Source: Hyphomicrobium_A sp964405975
Lineage (GTDB): Bacteria; Pseudomonadota; Alphaproteobacteria; Rhizobiales; Hyphomicrobiaceae
NCBI GenBank assembly: GCA_964405975.1
Contig: CAYOPW010000005.1
Coordinates: 1-64,000 of the forward strand
DNA: 64,000 bases
Reading direction: 5' to 3'
The translations under genes and the position numbers were made by a program. Positions 50,588 to 59,816 of the stretch are shown here, piece by piece. How positions within the stretch are numbered: position 1 is the stretch's first letter; every line of letters begins with the position of its first letter. The notes beneath the pieces were generated by a model, which saw nothing but the letters and a program-made list of their open reading frames with translations, did not search any database and was not told the DNA's origin.

Positions 50588-51877
50588 GTGAAGAAGCCGT
50601 CCAAACCGACACGAAAGCCCGCGCGGGGGACCACCAAATCTGGCGCGCGGTCGCAATCCAAGGCTGCGCGCAAACCTCGTGCCCGCAAGCCCAGCTCAGT
50701 GGCTGCGCGAGGGCCAAAGCGCTCAAGCTCGCGCCGGGCAACTTCCGCGCGTACGCCCGCGCCGCGAGCCGCCGAGGTTTACTCGGTCGAAGAGCGCCAA
50801 GCATTGCTTCTGCTTCTCGTGCCTTTCGTGGTCATGACGATCGCGGTCGGCATGAGCCAAATGTTGATGCAACGGGGCGTGCCCGCGCTGCAGGTTGCGC
50901 ACGCGGTTGAACCAACAGGTGTCCTTCGTGGACCTTCCCTGCAAGAGTTGTCCGCACCTTCGGTTGGTTCGTTCGACGTGCTAACCGCCTTGGTAGCGCG
51001 CCACCCTGCAGCGGCGGTTATGCCACGAGCGGTGGCCGAAGCATCCCTACCGCCGGCAGCTCTCCACGCGACTCCGGCTCCGGCGCACATCGAAGCCTCC
51101 CCGTCTTTCGTGTGGCTTGAAGAGTCTTTGCTGCCTCCAACAGCAAGACCATCCTTACCGCCCGCCGTCTTAGAAGCATCTCGGCCGGACGAAGTCACTG
51201 CACGAGCGGCAAGCCCAGCCGCGCTTAGCAGATGCAAGGCACCTTGGGCGGCAGCAGGGAAGCTGCCACTAAGGGCGGTCGCCTTCGTTGACGCGGCGGA
51301 ATTCGGGCGCAAGCTCGCGCGCGCTGCCCGTGCGCAGACGCGGGATCTCGTGATCTACATGGACAAATACCAGACGATCAGTTTCCCTATGGGCGATGTG
51401 CCGCCCATGTACGGTGTGTGCACCGATGTTGTCATTCGCGCCTATCGATCGCTTGGCGTTGACCTTCAAGTGCTGGTGCACAAAGCGCGACTTGGCACCG
51501 GTGACACAAGTATCGACCATCGCCGCACCAAGACGCTGCGCCGCTTCTTCGCGAAGGATGGCGTTTCGCTTCCCGTCACGGAGTTTCCAGAGGACTATCG
51601 GCCCGGTGACATCGTCACCTATCACCAGCCGTCGGGGCGAGGCTCGCAGCTACACATCGCCATAGTGTCTGATGTGATCGCGGCCTCGGGCCGCCCGATG
51701 ATCGTCCACAATCGAGGCTGGGGTCCGCAAATCGAAGACGCGCTGTTCTACAATCAGATTACCGGCCACTATCGCTATTCGGGCCCGGCTCACGTCCAAG
51801 AAGCTTCTGCTTCGCGCTCGCCGGCGGTTGATCGACGCCAGGAGCAAGAAACCGCCACCGTCCTGAGCGCGCGCTGA
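50588..51877 (+). CDS. DUF1287 protein with basic N-terminus and membrane anchor
   Basis: A 429-residue protein. Residues 1-65 are rich in Lys, Arg, Ala, Pro and Ser and likely disordered and cytoplasmic; one membrane segment is at about 72-92 (LLLLLVPFVVMTIAVGMSQM). Residues about 100-215 are an Ala/Pro-rich linker. The DUF1287 domain is C-terminal: GVCTDVVIRAYRSLGVDLQV, RRFFAKDGVSLPV, RPGDIVTYHQPSGRGSQLHI and RPMIVHNRGWGPQIEDAL. The Cys-His arrangement resembles NlpC/P60-type peptidases, so a cell-wall role is possible. The start is GTG. Confidence 0.75.
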   Translation: MKKPSKPTRKPARGTTKSGARSQSKAARKPRARKPSSVAARGPKRSSSRRATSARTPAPRAAEVYSVEERQALLLLLVPFVVMTIAVGMSQMLMQRGVPALQVAHAVEPTGVLRGPSLQELSAPSVGSFDVLTALVARHPAAAVMPRAVAEASLPPAALHATPAPAHIEASPSFVWLEESLLPPTARPSLPPAVLEASRPDEVTARAASPAALSRCKAPWAAAGKLPLRAVAFVDAAEFGRKLARAARAQTRDLVIYMDKYQTISFPMGDVPPMYGVCTDVVIRAYRSLGVDLQVLVHKARLGTGDTSIDHRRTKTLRRFFAKDGVSLPVTEFPEDYRPGDIVTYHQPSGRGSQLHIAIVSDVIAASGRPMIVHNRGWGPQIEDALFYNQITGHYRYSGPAHVQEASASRSPAVDRRQEQETATVLSAR

Positions 51878-52059
51878 CTGCAATCTTCCCGCACCCCTGC
51901 GGCCCTCGATCCATGACGTGTACGTCTTGGTAAGCAATTCGTTAATATTTGTCTGGAAAGGTTACGTAGTCGTGGCGGCACGGTATGCCGCCTGCTCGCT
52001 TCTCGTTTCGCGTAAGAGCCTGGAATTGCTAACGTATTCACAAGGCAGGGCGCGAACTC

Positions 52060-52557
52060 ATGAACCGCAGCATGAAAGCCAGAGCGGACCTCTGCAATGA
52101 AAGCAGCAGCGTTGATTGGCGCAGCGCTGAGCCAAAAAGCTTTTCTGAAAAGCTTAGGATACGCGTCAGAACAGAGATTTCAGACTTCTGGAAAAGCAAC
52201 GTTGCTGCCTTCAGCAATCTAATCCTGAATCAAACGATGGTCGAATGCGCATCTGAAAGGCCGACCTACCAGGAATGTTCACCTCTTTCCCATGCCGATC
52301 AGTTGGCATGTGCGGCCGAGATTATCGAAGACTCCGTTGCCAATTTTCGCCGTGTGCGCGAGTGTCAGAGGGCCGCGACTCGGCAGCTCAATGCGGCCGA
52401 CTACGCGCTACAGCAACTGTTGACGGGGCTCGCAACGGCGATGCCCGCGTTGGCCGCTGAGACAGTTCCGCAATCGGCGCCTCTCGCGGTCGCTAAGCCG
52501 GTGGAGGCGGGCTCTGAGCCGGTTGCCGCAAACGACGACGGCGCACTCGCCGCTTAA
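52060..52557 (+). CDS. Hypothetical protein
   Basis: A 165-residue soluble protein with no recognised family. It has a helical middle (EKLRIRVRTEISDFWKSNVA; HADQLACAAEIIEDSVANFR) with four scattered cysteines, and an Ala/Pro/Val-rich end. The first ATG at 52060 is preceded by AAGGCAGGG; a second in-frame ATG lies five codons later. It is convergent with the LpoA-like gene. Confidence 0.5.
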   Translation: MNRSMKARADLCNESSSVDWRSAEPKSFSEKLRIRVRTEISDFWKSNVAAFSNLILNQTMVECASERPTYQECSPLSHADQLACAAEIIEDSVANFRRVRECQRAATRQLNAADYALQQLLTGLATAMPALAAETVPQSAPLAVAKPVEAGSEPVAANDDGALAA

Positions 52558-52573
52558 GACCTCTGTGCTTCCA

Positions 52574-53806
52574 TTACTGCGCGAATGAGAGTTGCGTGCC
52601 GTGGAATGAGCGCGGGGCTGGATCGATGACGGTCGCTCCGAAGGATTGCACCTCGAGCACTGCGAGTGCGCGCTGGCTGAGCCCGCTTGGGTCGAGACGC
52701 ACGATCCCATCCACGCCGGCGAAGCCGTTCTCTCTTGTCAGATTTCCAGTCGTGTAGCGAGTGCCCGGCGGATTTGTGGACAAACTGATGGCCAAACTCA
52801 TGGCGTCATAGGCGACGCCTGCGATGCGTGGCGGCGCACTGCCAAATGTTGTGGCGAAGCGTTCCGCGAACGAGCGCCAAGCGACGGGATCGGCGCTTGG
52901 GTACCAGCCGCCAATAAATGCTTTGTCGCGGCCGATTGACGGGAAGTCCCATGCGCCCGTTCCCAACAGTTGTACGCGCGATGTATCGAGGCCCGAGTAG
53001 GCAATGACGGGACCGATCTGCGGCAGCAAGTCTTGGTCGCCCGGTAGGAACAGTGCATCGACTGGTGCGCCTGCCGCTGCATTGGTCCTGATCGCCTCGA
53101 CTACGCGTTTGGACGGTCTCAGCATGCCGTTGGCACCAGGCGGATACATTTCAACGATGGCAGTCGAACCGCCGGAGCGTTGAACTGCGCGGCGGAACGC
53201 CGCGGCCACGACTCTGCCGTAGGCCGTGTCAGGAATGAGCGCAGCAAATCTCCGCTTTCCGCGTGCGGCAGCGTAAGCGACGATGCGGTCGACCTCCTGG
53301 CGAGGCAGGACGCTCATTAGGTAGATACCGTTTCCTGCAACTTGCGTATCGTTGGAGAATGCAAGCACTGGCACGCGTGCTTGACGCGCAACCGGTGACA
53401 CGCCGACAACGGATTTTGCAAAAAGAGGCCCGAGGATGATCTCGGCGCCATCTCGGACAGCTACGTCAGCGGCGGCTCGCGCACCAGCAGCCGTGCCGCC
53501 GTCGTCCTTCGTTATCAGCTGTATGGAAGGGTCGTTGCGCTCAAACAGCGCCAGCTCTGCTGCCTGCTTCATGTGCTTGGCTATGGCCGCGGTTTCGCCC
53601 ATGCCGCCCATAGGCAAAAGCAGCGCAATCTTTACGGGAGGACGGTTCTCAGCAGTAGCCGCGTCGAGTGGCGGCACTATCGCCGCGGTTGGGGCATCGG
53701 TTGGGTCGCCAGCAGCGCAGGCCGCCAACAGTGCTGTGGAAATGGCTGCTGCGCCGATGCGGAAAGCCCGGTTGCGAACCCTCGCCACTGCTAACCTGAC
53801 GCGCAT
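52574..53806 (-). CDS. Penicillin-binding protein activator (LpoA-like) lipoprotein
   Basis: A 410-residue lipoprotein with a signal peptide ending in the lipobox LLAAC (TALLAACAAGDPTDAP). The remainder is a periplasmic-binding fold similar to Leu/Ile/Val-binding proteins: PPVKIALLLPMGGMGETAAI, EIILGPLFAKSVVGVSPVAR, VPVLAFSNDTQVAGNGIYLM, and GTGAWDFPSIGRDKAFIGGW. This form is annotated as a penicillin-binding protein activator in alphaproteobacteria and stands divergent from rsmI, as in many relatives. It would sit on the outer membrane and assist peptidoglycan synthesis; that role is by family analogy. Confidence 0.82.
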   Translation of the reverse strand: MRVRLAVARVRNRAFRIGAAAISTALLAACAAGDPTDAPTAAIVPPLDAATAENRPPVKIALLLPMGGMGETAAIAKHMKQAAELALFERNDPSIQLITKDDGGTAAGARAAADVAVRDGAEIILGPLFAKSVVGVSPVARQARVPVLAFSNDTQVAGNGIYLMSVLPRQEVDRIVAYAAARGKRRFAALIPDTAYGRVVAAAFRRAVQRSGGSTAIVEMYPPGANGMLRPSKRVVEAIRTNAAAGAPVDALFLPGDQDLLPQIGPVIAYSGLDTSRVQLLGTGAWDFPSIGRDKAFIGGWYPSADPVAWRSFAERFATTFGSAPPRIAGVAYDAMSLAISLSTNPPGTRYTTGNLTRENGFAGVDGIVRLDPSGLSQRALAVLEVQSFGATVIDPAPRSFHGTQLSFAQ

Positions 53807-54002
53807 CAGGTAGCGCTCCCCCCGCCCCGCGCCCTAATCTGCTTAGACTCGTGTAGTCTTAGCAGCAGGGACAGTGTAACGAATCAATAATAATTGGTTA
53901 GACACTCGATCGCCGCAGCGAAAGTGTCCCCGCGCCACTCTCACAGTTTTTCGGCATACGGACCGTGTAAAACCGTTGCGGCAATGGACGAATGAGTAGG
54001 CA

Positions 54003-54911
54003 ATGAGTAGCCGTGAATGCAACCCCGGGGGGGCCGTCGAGCGCACCTCGAATGAGATGCAGCGGCATCTCGACGAGGATCTCGCGCCGGGGCTTTACCT
54101 CGTCGCGACACCGATCGGCAACCTAGGCGACATCACGCTGCGCGCGCTATCGGTGCTCGCCCGCGCCGATGTGGTTCTATGCGAGGACACGCGGCACAGC
54201 CGTACCCTTCTGGCGCACTACGGCATCGGCACACCGACGCGGCCCTACCACGAGCACAACGCCGCGCGCGAGCGCCCGCGCGTACTGGCCGACTTACAGG
54301 GCGGCCGCCGTGTTGCGCTTATCTCGGATGCTGGCACGCCACTTATCTCCGACCCCGGCTTGAAGCTGGTGCGCGCTGCACTCGATGACGGGCACCGGGT
54401 GGAATGTCTGCCGGGTGCGTCGGCCGCATTGGCAGCGCTGTCGGTGGCCGGTCTGCCAACCGACACTTTTTTCTTTGCAGGCTTCCTTCCCACCAAGACT
54501 GCTGCGCGGCGGGCGCGCATTGCCGAGCTGAAAGATGTTCCTTCGACGCTGGTGTTCTTCGAAGCACCTTCGCGCATCGCTGAGATGCTGGCTGACTTGG
54601 AAGCGGAGCTCGGGACGCGTCCCGCGGTGATTGCTCGCGAGCTCACCAAATTGCACGAAGAACTTCGCCGGGGGCTGCTCTCTGAGTTGGTTTTTTCCAT
54701 GCGTGGTGAGACGATCAAGGGGGAAGTGGTTGTCGTAGTCGGCCCCCCGCAGCAGCGAGAGGTTACCGATGCGGACATCAATTTGCAGCTCAAATCCGCA
54801 CTTGCGGATGCGAGCCTGCGTGATGCCTCAAAAGCGATCGCCGAAGCGTTGGGTGTGCCCCGGACCCGCGTCTATGATTTGGGACTGCGCATGACGCGTG
54901 CGGACACGTAA
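54003..54911 (+). CDS. rsmI: 16S rRNA (cytidine1402-2'-O)-methyltransferase
   Basis: Methylates the ribose of C1402 in 16S rRNA. The 302-residue protein has LYLVATPIGNLGDITLRALS, VLCEDTRHSRTLLAHYGI, RVALISDAGTPLISDPGLKL, FFAGFLPTKTAARRARIAEL and FFEAPSRIAEMLADLEAELG, all standard. The ATG at 54003 gives a few extra residues; an in-frame ATG at 54057 is an alternative start. The stop TAA shares its last base with the yraN start, showing tight coupling. Confidence 0.96.
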   Translation: MSSRECNPGGAVERTSNEMQRHLDEDLAPGLYLVATPIGNLGDITLRALSVLARADVVLCEDTRHSRTLLAHYGIGTPTRPYHEHNAARERPRVLADLQGGRRVALISDAGTPLISDPGLKLVRAALDDGHRVECLPGASAALAALSVAGLPTDTFFFAGFLPTKTAARRARIAELKDVPSTLVFFEAPSRIAEMLADLEAELGTRPAVIARELTKLHEELRRGLLSELVFSMRGETIKGEVVVVVGPPQQREVTDADINLQLKSALADASLRDASKAIAEALGVPRTRVYDLGLRMTRADT

Positions 54912-55294
54912 TGGCGCTTGGCGACCTGCGCCGGAGTGCAGCCGCTGCGGAGCGCAGAGCCCGCTTACGCCGTGGCCGCACATCGGAGGTGATTGCAGCG
55001 GTCGTGTTAATGGCCAAAGGCTACCGAATCGTCGGCCGCCGAGTGAAGACGCCGGCGGGCGAGATCGACATCATCGCGGTGCGGGCCAAGCGTCTTGCCT
55101 TTGTCGAGGTAAAGCGGCGGATGACACGCGAAGACGCCGAAGCTGCCATCTCCAAAAAGCAAGCAAGCCGAATTCGCCGCGCGGCTAATCTGTGGCTTGC
55201 CCGCCACCCGCGCTATCATGAGCACGAATTCGGTTTTGATGTCGTATTCCTGGTGCCGCGTCAGTGGCCGCGCCACATTGCGGATGGGTTGTGA
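54911..55294 (+). CDS. yraN: UPF0102 (YraN) family protein
   Basis: A 127-residue protein of the UPF0102 family, which has a restriction-endonuclease-like fold. The catalytic-like residues lie in GYRIVGRRVKTPAGEIDIIA and LAFVEVKRR (E-I-D and E-V-K). Function is unsettled; some data in the literature suggest a role near the Holliday junction or in recombination. It overlaps rsmI by one base and precedes gshB by 68 bases. Confidence 0.9.
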   Translation: MALGDLRRSAAAAERRARLRRGRTSEVIAAVVLMAKGYRIVGRRVKTPAGEIDIIAVRAKRLAFVEVKRRMTREDAEAAISKKQASRIRRAANLWLARHPRYHEHEFGFDVVFLVPRQWPRHIADGL

Positions 55295-55362
55295 AAGAGA
55301 TTGGAGACCTATCAACCATTGCGGCCTTGCGATTCCCGCCGTTTCGGGGCACGTCCTGAGAC

Positions 55363-56480
55363 ATGACTCTGCGCGTTGCCTGCCAAATGGACCCCATCGA
55401 GCGGATCGACATTCGCGGCGATTCCACGTTCGCGATTCTGCTCGAAGCACAACGGCGCGGGCACGACATGTTTTACTACCTGCNNNNNNNNNNNNNNNNN
55501 NNNNNNNNNNNNNNNNNNNNNNNNNNNNNNNNNNNNNNNNNNNNNNNNNNNNNNNNNNNNNNNNNNNNNNNNNNNNNNNNNNNTTCGCGATTCTGCTCGA
55601 AGCACAACGGCGCGGGCACGACATGTTTTACTACCTGCCGCAGGACCTCGCCTTGCACGGTCATCGCTTACTTGCGCGTGGTGCGACGTTGAAAGTCGAG
55701 GACAAGGAAGGTGATCACTACAAGCTTTCAGACCGGCGCGTTGAAGACCTTTCAACGCGCGACGCCGTGCTGCTGCGTCAGGATCCCCCTTTCGATATGA
55801 GCTACATCACAACAACGTATCTCTTAGAACGGATCCATCCCGAGACGCTTGTCGTCAACGATCCCGCTCAGGTTCGCAACGCGCCGGAGAAAGTCTTTGT
55901 TCTCGACTTTCTCGACCTAATGCCGCCAACCATCATCACGCGCTCGCTCGACGACGTTCAAAACTTCCGCGCCGAATACAAGGACATCATCCTAAAGCCG
56001 CTTTATGGCAACGGCGGCGCCGCCATCTTCCGCATCGCGCCCGGCGACACCAACGCCGCCTCACTGGTGGAGCTGTTCCAAACCGTGTTCCGCGAGCCGT
56101 TCATGGTGCAAGAGTTCCGGCCAGAGATTAAAGACGGCGATAAGCGCATCATTCTTGTCGACGGCGAGGTGGCAGGCGCTATCAACCGGTTGCCGCCTGC
56201 TGGCGAGACTCGCTCCAATCTGCACGTGGGCGGTGTGGCCAAGCCCACAGCGCTGACATCGCGTGATCGCGAGATCTGCGCCCGCCTTGGGCCGGAACTA
56301 AAAATGCGAGGCCTGTTATTTGCCGGTATCGACGTCATCGGGCCTTATCTCACCGAGATCAACGTCACCTCACCGACGGGCATTCGTCAGGTGAAGGAAT
56401 TCGGCGGACCCGACATTGCCGCGCTCGTCTGGGATGCGATCGAGAAGAATGTGGCGGCCAATCCCAAGCCGCGCCGCTAA
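55363..56480 (+). CDS. gshB: Glutathione synthetase, interrupted by an assembly gap
   Basis: Joins glycine to gamma-glutamylcysteine with ATP. The protein begins MTLRVACQMDPIERIDIRGD and, after the gap, has ATP-grasp motifs: DPPFDMSYITTTYLLERI, NGGAAIFRIAPGD, MVQEFRPEIKDGDKRIILVD and EINVTSPTGIRQVKEFGG. A run of 100 N from 55484 to 55583 interrupts it. The 55 bases before the gap are repeated exactly after it. If the gap is collapsed as an overlap, 155 bases vanish and the gene reads as 320 residues in frame, the normal family length. So the gene is almost certainly intact in the genome. Confidence 0.93.
55429..55638. repeat. 55-base exact direct repeat flanking the N run (assembly overlap)
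   Basis: Bases 55429-55483 and 55584-55638 are identical. They encode AILLEAQRRGHDMFYYL, which should appear once in gshB. The repeat is most simply two contig ends that overlap and were joined with a fixed 100-base gap, not a biological duplication. Confidence 0.9.
55484..55583. other. Run of 100 undetermined bases (scaffold gap)
   Basis: Exactly 100 N, a conventional placeholder size in scaffolding. It lies inside gshB and is flanked by the identical 55-base ends described above, so the real distance is probably negative (an overlap of 55 bases). Confidence 0.95.
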
Positions 56481-57451
56481 TTTTTGCGCCGCCGCTTAAC
56501 GTACCGCCTTTTCTTGCTCTTCTTTTTCGGCTTGGCGGTCTTGGGTGGAGGGGGTGGTGCTTTGCAATCGCGATAGCGTTCGACCATCGCCACACTGGGT
56601 TCGATGCCGCGGTTCAGCCCGTTGCCTGGTAGGCTTTCGACGCGCGGCGTCGGAAACAGTGCCTTCCAGTCCAGATATTTGAACCCGTGCTCCAACAGCG
56701 CTGTCGCTCTCACTGTACGCGCTGCGCCGGATTTTTCCCCCAATATGACGGCGATGACCTTGCTCCCGTTGCGTGTTGCGCTGGCGACAAGATTATAGCC
56801 GGACGCGCAAGTGTAGCCCGTCTTGATGCCGTCACCGCCGGGATATGTGACGATGATGGCGTTGTGTGTGTGCAAGACACGCTTGCCGACTTTTGCTTCA
56901 ACTTGGGCGTACAGCGGCGCGTGTTCAGGAAAATCGCGCAGTAGCGCCTGGGCAAGCAGGGCCATGTCGCGCGCAGTCGTGACTTGCTTTATCGCAGGCA
57001 AACCGTGCGGGTTGACGAAGTGCGTGTTCATCATCCCGAGTTCAGCCGCCTTTCGATTCATCTGTTTGACGAATGCTTGTTCGCTGCCACTTATCGTTTC
57101 GGCGACCGCCACCGAAACGTCGTTGGCCGACTTGATGATTATCGCGCGCAGAGCTTCCTCAAGCGGGATGGACTTGCCGACGGCTAGGCCCAATTTTGTG
57201 GGCGGCTGTCTTCGCGCCGCTTTCGAGATGATGACTCTGGTTCCCATCTTTGCCTGTTCATTGCGCACAGCTTCGAACGCGAGGTAGGCCGTCATCATCT
57301 TGGTGAGTGAAGCGGGATACCAGGGAACGTCGGGATCATCGGCATAGAGGACGTGGCCATTCTCCATGTTGAACACCAGCGTCGGCCCAGCGAAGACCGC
57401 CCGCGGGCACATGGTCCAGGCGAGAGCGAAGACCAACAGGACTTTGGTCAT
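56477..57451 (-). CDS. D-alanyl-D-alanine carboxypeptidase (class A LMW PBP)
   Basis: A 324-residue secreted penicillin-binding protein with a signal peptide (VLLVFALAWTMCPRAVFA). The three active-site motifs are present: SxxK as S48-L-T-K51, SxN as S108-A-N110 and KTG at 210-212. It trims D-Ala from peptidoglycan stem peptides. The second beta domain of DacA is absent, and the protein ends in a very basic tail (PPPPPKTAKPKKKSKKRRYV). AAGGAA precedes the ATG at 57451; an upstream in-frame reading to 57688 is not signal-like. It is convergent with gshB, overlapping by four bases. Confidence 0.9.
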   Translation of the reverse strand: MTKVLLVFALAWTMCPRAVFAGPTLVFNMENGHVLYADDPDVPWYPASLTKMMTAYLAFEAVRNEQAKMGTRVIISKAARRQPPTKLGLAVGKSIPLEEALRAIIIKSANDVSVAVAETISGSEQAFVKQMNRKAAELGMMNTHFVNPHGLPAIKQVTTARDMALLAQALLRDFPEHAPLYAQVEAKVGKRVLHTHNAIIVTYPGGDGIKTGYTCASGYNLVASATRNGSKVIAVILGEKSGAARTVRATALLEHGFKYLDWKALFPTPRVESLPGNGLNRGIEPSVAMVERYRDCKAPPPPPKTAKPKKKSKKRRYVKRRRKN

Positions 57452-57720
57452 TTCCTTCAAGATGTCCGCCCCTCCGCAGGTTCTGCCCCATTCAACGAAC
57501 GCAAAATATGCCGCATCTGCCCCCCGATTGTCAGCAACCAAACAAATTGGGCGGTCATCAGGACGGCGCAGCCTTGCAATTGGGACACAAATTTTGGCGC
57601 CCAGTGTCTGAATCAAGTGTCTGAATAGTGTCGCCGCGACGATAATGTTGCGTTGCAAGGGGTCGTCTTCGACGAGTTTGACGTGCACAACCGGTTCCAG
57701 AACACAAGGCCACGCAGATG

Positions 57721-59415
57721 TTATCGTGCAATATAAGCACTGGGATTTGCGGGAGTTGCAACGCTTCCCCTCACGGCCGCATCGTCAAAACGCAACCCGT
57801 AGTCCTGCGCCATATGCAACAGCGCACGCTCGGCGAGCGCGGTGATTGTGAAAAGCGGATTGACTCCAAGAGAGCGCGGCATCACAGCGCCGTCGACGAC
57901 GTAGAGACCCTCGTGCACGGCGGTCGATCCTGCGCCGGCACTTGCATCAAAAACCTGTCCTTTGTGATTGACGACGCCATCGTTGCGCTCGCGTCCTAAC
58001 CCTGCGCCACCCAATGGATGTGCGGTGGCCGGTTGATGACCCATGACAGTCCCGGCAAGCGGGTTTTTGACATAGGAGCCGCCCGCTTCGGTGACGATCG
58101 CCGATAGAATTGCATCGAGCCGTTCGTAAACGGGCTCGTCCTTTGCAGTGGGCCAAACGAGCGAGAGCCGGTCATCTTCAAGGACGAAACGGCCGGACGC
58201 GCTGTCATGCGAAACCGCGAAGAATGTTTGCAACTTGGAAAAGGGGCCTTCGTAGACACCCTTGATCAGGCTCTGCAATGCCCCGAGCAGGCGGCCGTTC
58301 GGTATGAACAACACGGGCAGAACCGGCGCCAGAGCCGACGGCAGCACGCCTTCTTGCACGCGTAGCTCATTGGCAAGCTCGTTCTCGTCGTCAATCTCGA
58401 TTTGGCCTGAAACGGCTGCGCCAATCTCAACGCCCGCGATCTTTGGCGGATAACCAATGCCCACCGCATCGACGGGAATCTTTGCGCCATATCCAAAAGC
58501 AATGATGTCGCCGTTGGCAGAAAAGCGCTGGCCCAGCCGGTCCGAGAGCGCAAGGCCGTGCTCGCGCGAACGCAAAAGAATCTCCGTCGATCCCAGCGTT
58601 CCTGCGCCCAGCACAACCATGGCTGCGCTCATCACAATGTTTTTCTGTGCGGAACCGTCGGCGTCCATGCGCTGAACGTGCACCTGCCAGCTCCCATCAT
58701 CGGCCTTGGAGACGTGGCGCACGGCTGCGTGTGTGAACAGCTCTGCGCCGTGGCGTGCCGCATCCGGAAGGTAGGTCAGTGCCACGGAGTTCTTGGCGCC
58801 GACGTTGCAGCCCCCGCAGCAGTCGCCGCACCGCGTGCAGGCTGGCTGGGTAATGCCGGCTGAATTGGTATTCTCTTCAAAGCTCACCGTAATGCGCGGC
58901 GCGATCGGCGCTGAGTTGATCGCTTTGCCCGACGCTTCCAAGGCCTTGAACTTCGTAAGCTCGTGCGCCTTGGGGTCGCTTTGCGGCCGCAACCAGCGGT
59001 CGGCGCGGGCGTAGCCTTCATCGAGAAGGCCGTCCTGGGCAATCTGGCCTGGCCACACCTCGTCGGCAAACACGCGCTTGTCCGGTCTCAGCGCAACGCC
59101 GGCATTCACAAGCGAGCCTCCGCCAAGTCCGCACCCCACGAGCACGTGCATGTCCGCGCCTAAACGCACGTCGTAGATTGCCGAGGAAGGTCCGGTCTTC
59201 ATGTTCTTACCGGTAACCTGCATCTCGTTTTTCAAGTCAGAGAAGCGCGCAGGGAATTGTCCTGTGAGAACCTCTCGGCCGCGCTCCAAAACAGCAACGC
59301 GCTTTCCCGCACGCGCAAGCCTTGAAGCGGCAACGCCGCCGCCATAGCCGGAGCCGACGACGATGACGTCGTAACGGTCTTTGGCGCGATCGAGGGAGCG
59401 GGCAAGGCCGGCCAT
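57721..59415 (-). CDS. GMC-type FAD oxidoreductase (cholesterol oxidase-like)
   Basis: A 564-residue flavoprotein. The FAD-binding VIVVGSGYGGGVAASRLARA is near residue 17 and VLVGCGLGGGSLVNAGVALR at about 110. The C-terminal region has PLGGAGLGRERND and LYVVDGAVMPRSLGVNPLFT, as in GMC/cholesterol-oxidase-like enzymes. A cysteine cluster, CTRCGDCCGGCNVGAKNSVA, could hold an iron-sulfur cluster. No signal peptide is clear. The alcohol substrate is unknown. AGGAA precedes the ATG at 59415; an in-frame start at 59481 is less likely. It is the next gene downstream of the biotin operon on the minus strand but separated by 400 bases. Confidence 0.82.
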   Translation of the reverse strand: MAGLARSLDRAKDRYDVIVVGSGYGGGVAASRLARAGKRVAVLERGREVLTGQFPARFSDLKNEMQVTGKNMKTGPSSAIYDVRLGADMHVLVGCGLGGGSLVNAGVALRPDKRVFADEVWPGQIAQDGLLDEGYARADRWLRPQSDPKAHELTKFKALEASGKAINSAPIAPRITVSFEENTNSAGITQPACTRCGDCCGGCNVGAKNSVALTYLPDAARHGAELFTHAAVRHVSKADDGSWQVHVQRMDADGSAQKNIVMSAAMVVLGAGTLGSTEILLRSREHGLALSDRLGQRFSANGDIIAFGYGAKIPVDAVGIGYPPKIAGVEIGAAVSGQIEIDDENELANELRVQEGVLPSALAPVLPVLFIPNGRLLGALQSLIKGVYEGPFSKLQTFFAVSHDSASGRFVLEDDRLSLVWPTAKDEPVYERLDAILSAIVTEAGGSYVKNPLAGTVMGHQPATAHPLGGAGLGRERNDGVVNHKGQVFDASAGAGSTAVHEGLYVVDGAVMPRSLGVNPLFTITALAERALLHMAQDYGLRFDDAAVRGSVATPANPSAYIAR

Positions 59416-59560
59416 GGAGGTTCCTGCTAGCGCGTTGCATTGCGCCTTCGCCAGAGGGCGAGGCGGGCGGCGGGTGGGCAAAGTGCATCGAGGCGGCTTG
59501 CCCCGTCAAATGCACCAATTGCCCCCTTGCGCAAGCAAGTGCGCCCCTCTCCATCTTGCG

Positions 59561-59735
59561 TCATTCCCGCGTCATGGCGGAGCCATGCTTCGCATGGACG
59601 GCGGGAACCCAGGTCACGGAGCCTCAAGAGCAACGTTTGTCATGAGCACACCGTCTTCGACTACGCATCGACGAATTTCTGAAAATCGACCGCCCACCTG
59701 GGGAAATGTGACTGGATCCCCGCCTGCGCGGGGAT
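59561..59735. repeat. Palindromic repeat elements in the intergenic spacer
   Basis: The 400-base space between the GMC gene and bioZ holds two foldback units. TTCCCGC at 59564-59570 pairs with GCGGGAA at 59601-59607, with inner hairpins ATGGC/GCCAT and CCATGC/GCATGG. A second, ATCCCCGC at 59716-59723 with GCGGGGAT at 59728-59735, lies downstream. The first begins CATTCCCGCG and the second ends GGGGATGAC, wording like dispersed intergenic repeats common in alphaproteobacteria. They may also end transcription from the biotin operon. Confidence 0.65.
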
Positions 59736-59816
59736 GACGTTGTGGTGAGGTGCCCGGCTGTGCCGTTGCACGTCCGGGATGACAAGAGGATGGGTGGGTG
59801 AGCGGGCGCACCTGAC

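Noticed and set aside
55429..55638. Biological duplication inside gshB
   Set aside because: The repeat flanks exactly 100 N and collapsing it gives a normal gene, so it is an assembly artefact.
59416..59816. Short readings in the spacer before bioZ as genes
   Set aside because: The spacer is dominated by palindromic repeats and the readings lack ribosome sites and recognisable sequence.
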